A stretch of DNA of 64,000 bases, from contig NZ_FNBE01000008.1 of NCBI RefSeq assembly GCF_900102195.1, forward strand, positions 62,001 through 126,000, in the 5' to 3' direction. Below are positions 42,405 to 50,099 of the stretch, piece by piece. The first letter of the stretch is position 1. Every line of letters begins with the position of its first letter. The position numbers and the translations under genes were made by a program. The DNA comes from Pseudonocardia oroxyli (GTDB taxonomy: Bacteria > Actinomycetota > Actinomycetes > Mycobacteriales > Pseudonocardiaceae). Below the pieces are notes generated by a model that worked only from the letters and a program-made list of their open reading frames with translations, ran no database searches and was not told the origin of the DNA.

Positions 42405-42902
42405 GTGCCGAAGCTCATCCGGATCACCCTCGAACGCCGCGGCGTCTCGTGCGTCGCCGAGCTGCTCGAGAAGGAGGCGCCGCGCACCGCCGCCGCGGTC
42501 TGGGAGGCCCTCGGCGAGGGCCCGCTCGGCGGGCCCGCGCAGCACGCCAAGTACGCCCGCAACGAGGTGTACTCGATCGTCCGGCGGTTCGGCCCGACGA
42601 TCGGCCAGGAGAACCCGACGGTCACCCCCATCCCGGGGGACGTCTGCTACTTCGACTTCCACGGCGGCATGCTGGACGCCTCCTTCAAGGAGGACCAGGA
42701 CATCGACCAGGCCGAGGGCGGCATCGACCTGGCCGTCTTCTACGGCCGCAACAACCTGCTGCTCAACGGGGACGTCGGCTGGGTGCCGGGGAACGTCTAC
42801 GCGACCATCGTGGAGAATCTGCCCGCCATGGCGGAGGCCTGCCACGACGTGTGGCGCTCCGGCAGCGTGGGGGAGCGGCTCGTCTACGAGCGCGTGGAGT
42901 AG
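42405..42902 (+). CDS. DUF3830 family protein (cyclophilin-like fold)
   Basis: A 165-residue protein of the DUF3830 family, predicted to adopt a cyclophilin-like barrel. Recognisable elements are APRTAAAVWEAL near residue 25, HAKYARNEVYS, PGDVCYFDF and FYGRNNLLLNGDVGWVPGNV. The family is repeatedly associated with racemase or hydrolase catabolic genes but has no proven activity. GGGAG precedes the GTG at 42405. It heads an operon with the racemase-type gene 11 nt downstream, behind operator O1, so it is probably a catabolic enzyme or accessory rather than a prolyl isomerase. Confidence 0.85.
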   Translation: MPKLIRITLERRGVSCVAELLEKEAPRTAAAVWEALGEGPLGGPAQHAKYARNEVYSIVRRFGPTIGQENPTVTPIPGDVCYFDFHGGMLDASFKEDQDIDQAEGGIDLAVFYGRNNLLLNGDVGWVPGNVYATIVENLPAMAEACHDVWRSGSVGERLVYERVE

Positions 42903-42913
42903 GAGGGCCCGTC

Positions 42914-43672
42914 GTGCCCGCTGAACTGTCCGTGGGACGCGCCGACGAGTCCGATGCGCCGGGTGTCGGCGTCGTCGCCCCGTTCGACTTCGCGCTGGAC
43001 CGCGAGCTCTGGCGCTGGGCGCCCGAGGACGTGTCGCTCTACCTCACCCGGCTGCCCTTCTTCACCACCCCGGTCACCGTCGAGATGGCGGTCGCCGTCG
43101 CCGACCGCCGGGCCGTGCGCCGGGCCACCCGGGACGTGCTGACGCCGCGGCCCGGGGTCGTGACGTTCGCGTGCACCTCGGGCAGCTTCGTGTCCGGGGT
43201 GGCCGGTGAGGCCGTGCTGACCCGGACGATGTGCGAGGCGGGCGCGCCCGTCGCCACCACGACGAGCGGGGCGCTGGTCGAGGCCCTGCACCTGCTCGGT
43301 GTCCGCCGGCTCGCGATCGCCACGCCCTACATCCAGCCCGTGACGGACCGGCTGGTGACCTTTCTCGCCGACAGCGGCGTGGAGACGGTGGCGAGCGAGG
43401 GGCTCGGGCTGCTCGGCAACATCTGGCGGGTCGGGTACGAGCAGGTCGTGGACATCGTCCGCGCGGTGGACCGCCCGGAGGCGGACGCGTTGTTCATCAG
43501 CTGCACCAACCTGCCGACCTACGACATCGTCGAGCCGCTCGAGCAGGCGCTCGGCAAGCCGGTGATCACCGCGAACCAGGTCACGATGTGGGCGTCGCTG
43601 CGGGCGCTCGGCCGCTACGCGGTGGGCGGGGGTGCCCTGCTCGGCGTGCCCCTCCCGCTTCCCGTCGCCTAG
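42914..43672 (+). CDS. Asp/Glu racemase / maleate isomerase family protein 1
   Basis: A 252-residue member of the aspartate/glutamate/hydantoin racemase-maleate isomerase superfamily. Both catalytic cysteines are present: C87 in FACTSGSF and C197 in ISCTNLPT, which supports a two-base racemase or cis-trans isomerase. AGGAGGG overlaps the DUF3830 stop and serves the GTG at 42914. The CTSGSF motif is closer to maleate isomerase than to glutamate racemase. It may act on maleate, an arylmalonate-like acid or an amino-acid derivative produced in this pathway. Confidence 0.88.
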   Translation: MPAELSVGRADESDAPGVGVVAPFDFALDRELWRWAPEDVSLYLTRLPFFTTPVTVEMAVAVADRRAVRRATRDVLTPRPGVVTFACTSGSFVSGVAGEAVLTRTMCEAGAPVATTTSGALVEALHLLGVRRLAIATPYIQPVTDRLVTFLADSGVETVASEGLGLLGNIWRVGYEQVVDIVRAVDRPEADALFISCTNLPTYDIVEPLEQALGKPVITANQVTMWASLRALGRYAVGGGALLGVPLPLPVA

Positions 43673-43673
43673 G

Positions 43674-43716
43674 GCTCCGTCGCGGGAGTTCGGTGCCGAA
43701 CCTTCTGCGACGGAGC
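43674..43716. terminator. Strong hairpin after racemase gene 1
   Basis: GCTCCGTCGC pairs with GCGACGGAGC, and an inner stem GTTCGG/CCGAAC closes the loop. It starts directly after the stop codon and ends the DUF3830 operon before the next promoter. Confidence 0.75.
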
Positions 43717-43725
43717 ACTGGGTTG

Positions 43726-43742
43726 TACGGTTGTCGACAATC
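43726..43742 (+). promoter_or_regulatory. Promoter with GntR-type operator O2
   Basis: GGTTGTCGACAATC (43729-43742) is a near-perfect palindrome that overlaps TACGGT (43726-43731), a -10 box. The geometry is the same as at O1, where TAGGAT overlaps the left arm. It lies 21 nt before the start of racemase gene 2 and so controls the gntR operon itself. Confidence 0.7.
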
Positions 43743-43762
43743 GCATTGGGAGGGGCTCGCTC

Positions 43763-44479
43763 GTGACGACCGTCGGAATCCTGTACCCCGGCTTCTCCGC
43801 CGAGGACGACTACCCGCGCGCCGAGCGCCTGCTCGGCGACGGCACCCGGCTCCCGCTCGTCCACACCCTCATGCGCGAGGACGCCCACCGCGTCGACGCG
43901 CTGCTGGACGTGGGCTCCGAGGACGTCCTCGCCGACGGCGCGCAGTCCCTCGCCGCGTCGGACGGGCCGCTGGACGCGATCGTGTGGGCCTGCACCTCGG
44001 GCTCGTTCGTCTTCGGGTGGGACGGGGCGCAGGCCCAGGTCGCGGCGCTGCGCGAGGTCGCCGGGGTGCCCGCCACGAGCACGTCCTTCGCGTTCGTGGA
44101 GGCGTGCCGGGCGTTGGGGATCCGGTCGGTCGTCGTCGGTGCGACCTACCCCGCGGACGTGGCCGAGCGGTTCGTGGAGTTCCTGGGCAAGGCGGGGATC
44201 ACGGTGCTCGCCATGACCCCGCGCGGGATCGTCACCGCCGCCGAGGTGGGGACGCTGACCGAGGACGTCGTGCTGGACTTCGCGGCCGCCGTCGACCGGC
44301 CGGACGCCGACGCGATCCTGCTGCCCGACACCGCGCTGCACACCGTCGAGCTCCTCGACCGGCTCGACGAGCGGGTGGGCAAGCCGGTGCTGACCGCGAA
44401 CCAGGTCAGCGTGTGGCAGGGCCTGCGGCTGGCCGGTGACACGACACCCCGGCCGGGGTTGGGGGCGCTGTTCCGGTGA
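43763..44479 (+). CDS. Asp/Glu racemase-like protein 2, second active-site Cys replaced
   Basis: A 238-residue paralogue of the preceding racemase-type protein. The first catalytic cysteine is kept (C77 in WACTSGSF), but at the second site the paralogue's ISCTNLPT reads LLPDTALHT, putting D189 in place of cysteine. In this superfamily a one-cysteine site is known from arylmalonate decarboxylase, so this protein may be a decarboxylase or one-way isomerase, not a racemase. It is preceded by operator O2 and overlaps gntR by 4 nt. Confidence 0.85.
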   Translation: MTTVGILYPGFSAEDDYPRAERLLGDGTRLPLVHTLMREDAHRVDALLDVGSEDVLADGAQSLAASDGPLDAIVWACTSGSFVFGWDGAQAQVAALREVAGVPATSTSFAFVEACRALGIRSVVVGATYPADVAERFVEFLGKAGITVLAMTPRGIVTAAEVGTLTEDVVLDFAAAVDRPDADAILLPDTALHTVELLDRLDERVGKPVLTANQVSVWQGLRLAGDTTPRPGLGALFR

Positions 44480-45186
44480 CCGATCCCCTCGAGCCCATCA
44501 GCAGGCGGTCGACGGCCGCGATCGTCGCGGACCGGATCCGCGCCGCGATCATGCGCGGCACCTTCCCGCCCGGCACCCAGCTGGGCGAGGTCGACCTGGC
44601 CCAGCGGCTCGGGGTGAGCCGGGGGCCGCTGCGCGAGGCGATGCAGCGGCTGGTGGCGGAGGGGCTGCTGCGCAGCGAGCGGCACCGCGGGCTGTTCGTG
44701 CGGGACCTCGACGCGGCGGACGTCCGGGACGTCTACACCGCACGCACCGCCGTCGAGCGGGCCGCGGCGCTGCTCCTGCTCGCCGCGCCCGACCGGGCGC
44801 CCGCGGTGGCCCGGCTGACGACCGCGATCGCGGCGATGGAGGCCGCCGTCGCGGCGGGCGACGCCGTGGCGCTGGCGGACGCCGACCACGAGTTCCACGC
44901 CGAGCTGGTCGCCGCCTCGGGCAGCCCGCGGCTGCACCGGATGTCCCGCACCCTGCTCGTCGAGACCCGGATGTGTCTGGCCGCGCTGCAGCAGAACCCG
45001 CCGCCGCCCGAGAGCCTGCTGGCCGAGCACCGGCTGCTGCGGGACGCCCTGGAGCAGGGCGATGCCACCCGGATGACCGCGGTGCTGGAGGCTCACATGG
45101 CGGACGCGGTGTCCCGGATCCTGGACGTCACGCTCGTCGACCCCGCCGCCGGGGAGAGTGGGGAGGCGCCCGCACTGCCTGCGTAG
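44476..45186 (+). CDS. GntR family regulator, FadR/FCD type
   Basis: A 236-residue repressor. The winged HTH (residues 10-75) contains AQRLGVSRGPLREAMQRL, and the all-helical FCD effector domain (80-225) has the metal-site histidines in DADHEFHAEL and EAHMADAV. It is coupled to racemase gene 2 (GTGA overlap) downstream of O2, and palindromes with the same core occur at O1 and O3, so it very likely controls the whole island and itself. The effector is probably a carboxylic acid, as is usual for FCD regulators. Confidence 0.93.
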   Translation: MTDPLEPISRRSTAAIVADRIRAAIMRGTFPPGTQLGEVDLAQRLGVSRGPLREAMQRLVAEGLLRSERHRGLFVRDLDAADVRDVYTARTAVERAAALLLLAAPDRAPAVARLTTAIAAMEAAVAAGDAVALADADHEFHAELVAASGSPRLHRMSRTLLVETRMCLAALQQNPPPPESLLAEHRLLRDALEQGDATRMTAVLEAHMADAVSRILDVTLVDPAAGESGEAPALPA

Positions 45187-45230
45187 TGGGGATCGTCGCT
45201 TTGCCGACGACAACCGGTTGCCATCCGGTT

Positions 45231-45257
45231 TATCCTCCCCGCGTGACCGCTTCGTGA
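45231..45257 (+). promoter_or_regulatory. Leaderless promoter with 4-codon ORF before the AEC gene
   Basis: TATCCT (45231-45236) stands exactly 6 nt before GTG 45243, which opens the four-codon frame GTG ACC GCT TCG TGA. Its stop overlaps the AEC start codon (GTGA). The inverted repeat AACCGG-N7-CCGGTT (45212-45230) abuts the -10 box and could be an operator. Confidence 0.5.
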
Positions 45258-46177
45258 CCGGCATCGGAGAAGGCTTCCTCGTCATCGCCGTCGTGATCGC
45301 GGTCGGCTACGGCATCGGCCGGGCCGGGGTGCTCGGGCCGTCGGCCACACAGGTGCTCTCCCGCACCGCGTTCTTCGTGGCCTCGCCCGCGCTGCTGTTC
45401 ACGGTGATCGCGCAGCAGGACATCGGGGCGGTGTTCTCCGCGGGGCTGGTCGTCACCGCGGTGACCAGCACGCTGGCCTGTGCGTTGTTCGTGCCGTTCG
45501 GGCTCCTGCGGCGCAGGCCTGCGGGGGAGATCGCGATCGGCTCGATGGCCAGCGGCTACGTCAACGCGGGCAACCTCGGCATCCCGATCGCCACCTACGC
45601 GCTGGGCAGCGCGGGCGAGATCGCGCCGGTCCTGCTGTTCCAGCTCGCGGTCCTGGCCCCGCTGTTCTCCACCGTGCTGGACGTCGTGTCCCACCAGGGC
45701 GAGCGCACCTCGCGCAGGCGCACGCTGACCGCGCCGCTGCGCAACCCGCTGGCCATCGCGACGGCCGCGGGCCTGGTCGCCTCGGCCACCGGATGGCTGC
45801 CTCCCGAGCCGGTGATGGCGCCGCTGCAGCTGATCGCCGACCTCGCCGTGCCGTGCATGCTGCTGGCCTTCGGCATCTCGCTGCGCGGGGCGGCGCGGCC
45901 GGGGACCGGTGACGTCGGGCCGTCGCTGTGGGTGGTCGTGGCGATCAAGAACGTGCTCCAGCCGCTGATCGGGCTCGGCCTCGGGCTGCTGCTCGGGCTG
46001 TCCGGGATCGCGCTCATGGCCGTGGTGGTGTGCGCGGCGCTGCCCACCGCGCAGAACGTCTTCGGCTACGCGGTGCGCTTCGACCAGGGCGTGCGGCTCG
46101 GCCGGGACGCCGCGCTGACGACGACGATCGTGTCCGTCCCCGTGCTGTTCCTGATCGTGGGTCTGCTGGCGACCTAG
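45254..46177 (+). CDS. AEC family transporter
   Basis: A 307-residue membrane protein of the auxin-efflux-carrier/malate transporter family, with about ten helices. The internal NAGNLGIPIATYALG (around residue 103) matches the first-repeat N-x-G-N-x-G-x-P motif, and CMLLAFGISLRG plus LPTAQNVFGYAVRF the second. The GTG at 45254 overlaps the stop of a four-codon ORF. It probably moves an organic anion of the pathway encoded by its neighbours. It overlaps the convergent XRE gene by 4 nt. Confidence 0.88.
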   Translation: MTGIGEGFLVIAVVIAVGYGIGRAGVLGPSATQVLSRTAFFVASPALLFTVIAQQDIGAVFSAGLVVTAVTSTLACALFVPFGLLRRRPAGEIAIGSMASGYVNAGNLGIPIATYALGSAGEIAPVLLFQLAVLAPLFSTVLDVVSHQGERTSRRRTLTAPLRNPLAIATAAGLVASATGWLPPEPVMAPLQLIADLAVPCMLLAFGISLRGAARPGTGDVGPSLWVVVAIKNVLQPLIGLGLGLLLGLSGIALMAVVVCAALPTAQNVFGYAVRFDQGVRLGRDAALTTTIVSVPVLFLIVGLLAT

Positions 46178-46968
46178 GTGTGATGTCCTGCGCGCGTGCC
46201 GCGCAGCAGGGCCTCGGACGAGTCGTCGGCGGGGTAGAACAGCTCCACGGCGAGCTCGTCGAGCGTGACGTCCCGGGGGGTGCCGAACGTGGTCACGGTG
46301 GTGAAGAGCGCGAGTTCCGTGCCGTCGAGGTCCAGGCGCAGCGGCACCAGCAGCGGGACCGGCTCCAGGGGCGACGAGCGGGCCGTCACCGCCGTCTCGA
46401 CGCCGGGATAGCCCCGGACCTCCCGCTCCAGCGCGGCGAGCGTCGGATCCCCGGTCAGTGCCACGGACCGACCGAGCTGGTGGAGCAGGTGCCCCGCCCA
46501 CTCCGGGAGGTTGCGCGTGCGGGCGGCCAGCCCGTCGGGATGCAGGCACATCCGGTAGACGTTCGGCCGCAACGCCTCCGGGACGCCGTCGAGCAGCTCG
46601 GCCGCGGCGCGGTTGGCGAGCACGACGTCCCACACGCGGTCGACGACCACGCCGGGGTAGGGATCGTGGGCGTCGAGCACCCGGCGCAGGGCGGCGCGGG
46701 CCTGGTGCAGCGCCGGGTCGGCCAGCGGGCGGGCGGGGTAGCGCGGGGCGTACCCGGCGGCCAGCAGCAGGGTGTTGCACTCGCGCAGCGGCACGTCCAG
46801 GCCGTCCGCCAGGGCCAGGACGAGCTCGGCACTGGGCTGGGCCCGCCCCGTCTCGACGTAGCTCAGGTGCCGGGTCGACACGCCGACGTCGAGTGCGAGA
46901 TCGAGCTGGCTGCGCCGCCGGCGGCGCCGCCAGTCCCGCAGCAGCGGGCCCACCGTCGGCTTGGTCAC
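46174..46968 (-). CDS. XRE regulator with MmyB-like ligand domain
   Basis: A 264-residue regulator. The N-terminal HTH (RRSQLDLALDVGVSTRHLSY, residues 18-37, with ETGRAQPS after it) is followed by an MmyB-like PAS-fold domain (about 95-264) carrying DVVLANRAAAELL and LRLDLDGTELALFTTVTTFGTP. Such regulators usually control the divergent neighbour, here the NTF2-like gene. A 17-bp palindrome lies in the 110-bp region between the two starts. The GTG start at 46968 has no strong ribosome binding site. It may sense a small hydrophobic ligand. Confidence 0.88.
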   Translation of the reverse strand: MTKPTVGPLLRDWRRRRRRSQLDLALDVGVSTRHLSYVETGRAQPSAELVLALADGLDVPLRECNTLLLAAGYAPRYPARPLADPALHQARAALRRVLDAHDPYPGVVVDRVWDVVLANRAAAELLDGVPEALRPNVYRMCLHPDGLAARTRNLPEWAGHLLHQLGRSVALTGDPTLAALEREVRGYPGVETAVTARSSPLEPVPLLVPLRLDLDGTELALFTTVTTFGTPRDVTLDELAVELFYPADDSSEALLRGTRAGHHT

Positions 46969-47003
46969 GGGCCGGACGCTAGCGCCGCGAGGTCAGGCCC
47001 GCC

Positions 47004-47020
47004 ATGACCTGAGAGGTCAT
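47004..47020. promoter_or_regulatory. Palindrome between XRE and NTF2-like genes
   Basis: ATGACCT-GAG-AGGTCAT is a perfect 7-bp inverted repeat; a further AGGTCA half-site lies at 46989-46996. Probable operator of the XRE/MmyB-like regulator. Confidence 0.6.
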
Positions 47021-47078
47021 CGACCCGCGGCGGCGGCGCGGTCAGGGTGGGAGCCATCCCACCGACGAGGAGGACGAG

Positions 47079-47444
47079 ATGACCGACCTGACCACCACCG
47101 TCGACACCTGGCTGCGGGCCTACGCCGAGCCGGACGCCGCCACCCGCGCCACCCTGATCGCGCAGGTCTGGGCGCCGGAGGGCGAGCTGGTCGATCCCCC
47201 CGTGACCGGCGCGGGCGCCGACGGGATCGACGCGGTGGCCCGAGCGCTGCAGGCGCAGTTCCCGGGCCACGCGTTCCGCCGGACCAGCGCGGTCGACGCG
47301 CACCACGACGTCGCCCGCTACACCTGGGCGATGCTCGCCCCGGACGGGGCGACCGCGCTGACCGGTACGGACGTCGTCACGCTCGCCGACGACGGCCGGC
47401 TGGCCCGGGTCGCGGGCTTCTTCGGCGATCCGGTCCCGGCCTGA
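47079..47444 (+). CDS. NTF2-like (SnoaL) protein
   Basis: A 121-residue alpha+beta barrel protein: TVDTWLRAYAEPDAATRATL then the LVDPPVTGAGADGI and AHHDVARYTWAMLAPDG strands. The SnoaL/NTF2-like fold is used by ketosteroid isomerases, polyketide cyclases and many proteins of unknown activity. GAGGAGG lies about 9 nt before the ATG. It is divergent from the XRE regulator and probably its target. No pathway partner is evident. Confidence 0.82.
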   Translation: MTDLTTTVDTWLRAYAEPDAATRATLIAQVWAPEGELVDPPVTGAGADGIDAVARALQAQFPGHAFRRTSAVDAHHDVARYTWAMLAPDGATALTGTDVVTLADDGRLARVAGFFGDPVPA

Positions 47445-47504
47445 CGGGCGGGGGCGCCGGATGTGCGGCGCCCCTTGCCCGGGCGGCCGGGGCCGTGCGA
47501 CGCT

Positions 47505-47517
47505 GATTGTCGACAAC
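47505..47517 (+). promoter_or_regulatory. GntR-type operator O3
   Basis: GATTGTCGACAAC repeats the operator core of O1 and O2 and lies 30 nt before the aminotransferase ATG. It places this gene in the same predicted regulon although three genes stand between it and gntR. A clear -10/-35 pair was not found. Confidence 0.65.
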
Positions 47518-47546
47518 AGGACAACTCGCGATCAGGAGCATCGTCC

Positions 47547-48803
47547 ATGGCACAGCTGTCCCCGGTCCTGACCCAGGCCACCCCGGTCCAGGTCGCACGC
47601 GGCGAAGGCGTGTACCTGTACGACACCGAGGGCCGCAGGCACCTGGACTTCACCGCCGGCATCGGCGTCGTGTCCACCGGGCACTGCCACCCGAAGGTCG
47701 TCGCGGCGGCACAGGAGCAGGTGGCCACCCTGATCCACGGCCAGTACACGACGGTGATGCACCAGCCGCTGCTCCGCCTGGCCGAGCGGCTCGGCGAGGT
47801 GCTGCCGCCGTCACTGGACTCGGTGTTCTTCCTGAACTCCGGCTCCGAGGCCGTCGAGGCGGCGGTGCGGCTCGCCCGGCACGCGACCCAGCGCCCCCTC
47901 GTCCTGGCGTTCGACGGTGGCTTCCACGGCCGCACCATGGGTGCCGCCGCGTTGACCACGTCCGGCGCCAAGATCCGCTCGGGCAACAACCCCATGATGG
48001 GCGGCACCGTCTTCGCGCCGTTCCCGTACGCCTACCGGTACGGCTGGACCGAGGAGCAGGCCGTCGAGTTCGCGCTCAAGGAGCTGGACCGGCAGCTGGT
48101 GTCGACCGCGCCCGCCGCGGACGTCGCCGCCTTCGTGATCGAGCCGGTCCTCGGCGAGGGCGGCTACGTGCCCACCCCGCCCGCCTTCCTGCGCGGCCTG
48201 CGGGAGCGCGCCGACCGGCACGGCGTCCTGCTCGTCGCGGACGAGGTGCAGACCGGCTACGGCCGCACCGGCACCTTCTGGGGGCACCAGCACGCCGAGG
48301 GCCTCACGCCGGACATCCTGATCACCGCCAAGGGCCTGGCCAGCGGTTTCCCGCTGTCCGGCATCGCGGCGTCGACCGAGCTGATGAGCAAGGCCCGCCC
48401 GGGGTCCCAGGGCGGCACCTACGGCGGGAACGCCGTGGCCTGCGCCGCCGCCCTGGCCACGCTCGACGTGGTGCAGGAGGAGGGCCTGGTCGACAACGCC
48501 CGGGTGAACGGGGCACGCCTGCTCGACGGGGTCGCGTCGGTGTCGAAGGGGGTCGGCACGGTCGGCGACGTCCGCGGGCTGGGCTTCATGGTCGCCGTCG
48601 AGTTCACGAACCCGGACGGCACCCCGGACCCGACCACCGCCGTCCAGGCGCACAAGGCCGCCGCCGACCACGGCCTGCTGCTGCTGACCTGCGGCCCCTA
48701 CAACAACTGCGTGCGGTTCATCCCGCCGCTGATCACGACCGCCGAGCAGGTGGACGAGGGCGTGGCGCTGTGGAGCAAGGCGCTCTCGGACGCCACCGCC
48801 TGA
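47547..48803 (+). CDS. Class III PLP aminotransferase (GabT-like)
   Basis: A 418-residue class III aminotransferase. The PLP lysine is K262 (LITAKGLASGFPL); other signatures are SGSEAVEAAVRLAR, FHGRTMGA and LLVADEVQTGYGRTG. The class handles omega-amino acids such as GABA, beta-alanine, 5-aminovalerate or ornithine; the exact donor cannot be told. Its promoter holds operator O3, so it probably feeds carbon or nitrogen from the compound degraded by the racemase/amidase/dehydrogenase genes. It is convergent with mrp across a perfect hairpin. Confidence 0.92.
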   Translation: MAQLSPVLTQATPVQVARGEGVYLYDTEGRRHLDFTAGIGVVSTGHCHPKVVAAAQEQVATLIHGQYTTVMHQPLLRLAERLGEVLPPSLDSVFFLNSGSEAVEAAVRLARHATQRPLVLAFDGGFHGRTMGAAALTTSGAKIRSGNNPMMGGTVFAPFPYAYRYGWTEEQAVEFALKELDRQLVSTAPAADVAAFVIEPVLGEGGYVPTPPAFLRGLRERADRHGVLLVADEVQTGYGRTGTFWGHQHAEGLTPDILITAKGLASGFPLSGIAASTELMSKARPGSQGGTYGGNAVACAAALATLDVVQEEGLVDNARVNGARLLDGVASVSKGVGTVGDVRGLGFMVAVEFTNPDGTPDPTTAVQAHKAAADHGLLLLTCGPYNNCVRFIPPLITTAEQVDEGVALWSKALSDATA

Positions 48804-48807
48804 CCTC

Positions 48808-48847
48808 GTGAGTGGCGATGGTCGCCATGGCGACCATCGCCACTCAC
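48808..48847. terminator. Perfect 19-bp hairpin between aminotransferase and mrp
   Basis: GTGAGTGGCGATGGTCGCC, a 2-nt AT loop and its exact complement. There is no T-tract on either side. It probably ends both convergent transcripts. The stem is identical in sequence to the core of the hairpin at 55593. Confidence 0.8.
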
Positions 48848-48850
48848 AGC

Positions 48851-50005
48851 TCACTTGCGGACGGGGCTCAGACCCAGGGACATGCCCGCCAGGCCGCGGG
48901 AGCGGACGGTGAGCTTGTCCGCGATGCCGCTGAGCACCCGCGCCGCCGGGGAGTCCGGGCTGCGCAGCACGATCGGGGTGCCGGAGTCGCCGCTCTCGCG
49001 CACGCCCGCCTCCAGCGGGACCTGCCCGAGCAGCGGGACCGAGGCGCCCAGGGTGCGGGTCAGGCGGTCGACGACGGTCTGACCGCCGCCCGCGCCGAAG
49101 ACCTCCATGCGGCTGCCGTCGGGCATCTCGAGCCACGACATGTTCTCGATGACGCCCGCGATCCGCTGCCGCGTCTGCACGGCGATCGAGCCGGCCCGCT
49201 CGGCCACCTCGGCGGCGGCCTGCTGCGGCGTGGTGACGACGAGCAGCTCGGCGTTGGGGATCAGCTGCGACGTGGAGATCGCGATGTCACCGGTGCCCGG
49301 GGGCAGGTCCAGGAGCAGGACGTCCAGGTCACCCCAGAACACGTCCCCGAGGAACTGGGCGAGGGCCCGGTGCAGCATCGGCCCGCGCCAGACGACCGGG
49401 GTGTTGTCCTGCACGAACATCCCGATCGAGATGACCTTCACCCCGTGGCTCTGCGGGGGCATGATCATGTCGTCGACCTTGGTGGGCCGGTCCGCCGCGC
49501 CGAGCATCCGCGGGATCGAGTGCCCGTAGATGTCCGCGTCGACCACGCCGACGTGCAGGCCCTTGGCCGCCATCGCCGCGGCCAGGTTCACCGTGACGCT
49601 CGACTTGCCGACGCCGCCCTTGCCGGACGCCACGCAGTAGACGCGGGTCAGGTTGCCGGGCTGGGAGAAGGGGATCTCCGGCTCGGCGGAGTCGCCGCGC
49701 AGCTTCCTGCGCAGCTCGGTGCGCTGCTCGTCCGACATCACGTCGAGCTCCACGCGGACCTCGCGCACGCCCGCCACCGCGCCCACCGCGTTCGTGACGC
49801 GCGAGGTGATCGTCTCCTTCATCGGGCAGCCTGCGACGGTGAGGTAGACCCCGACCGACGCCACGCCGTCCGGGGACACCGCGACGCCCTTGACCATGCC
49901 GACCTCGGTGATCGGTTTGCGGATCTCGGGGTCCTCGACCTGGGCGAGCGCGGCTCGGACCGCCTGCTCGACGGCCTCGGTGCTGGTGTTTCCCATGACG
50001 GACAT
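48851..50005 (-). CDS. mrp: Mrp/NBP35 family P-loop ATPase, iron-sulfur carrier
   Basis: A 384-residue protein: a DUF59/MIP18 domain (residues 10-90) and a ParA/MinD-like ATPase with deviant Walker A SGKGGVGKSS (127-136), DADIYGHSIPRML and LLLDLPPGTGD. Mrp proteins carry or insert Fe-S clusters. The CxxC that bridges the cluster in classical ApbC/Mrp is missing; at that place it reads MSWLEMPDGSRMEVFG. GGAGA precedes the ATG at 50005; a second ATG at 49996 is possible. Same neighbourhood as Rv1229c. Confidence 0.93.
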   Translation of the reverse strand: MSVMGNTSTEAVEQAVRAALAQVEDPEIRKPITEVGMVKGVAVSPDGVASVGVYLTVAGCPMKETITSRVTNAVGAVAGVREVRVELDVMSDEQRTELRRKLRGDSAEPEIPFSQPGNLTRVYCVASGKGGVGKSSVTVNLAAAMAAKGLHVGVVDADIYGHSIPRMLGAADRPTKVDDMIMPPQSHGVKVISIGMFVQDNTPVVWRGPMLHRALAQFLGDVFWGDLDVLLLDLPPGTGDIAISTSQLIPNAELLVVTTPQQAAAEVAERAGSIAVQTRQRIAGVIENMSWLEMPDGSRMEVFGAGGGQTVVDRLTRTLGASVPLLGQVPLEAGVRESGDSGTPIVLRSPDSPAARVLSGIADKLTVRSRGLAGMSLGLSPVRK

Positions 50006-50099
50006 CAGGGTCTCCGTTGAGCCTTTCCGGGTCGGTGCAGGACCGCTCCATGCTACGTGCGCCCACGGACCGTCACGCAGGTCCGTACCATCTGTGACC

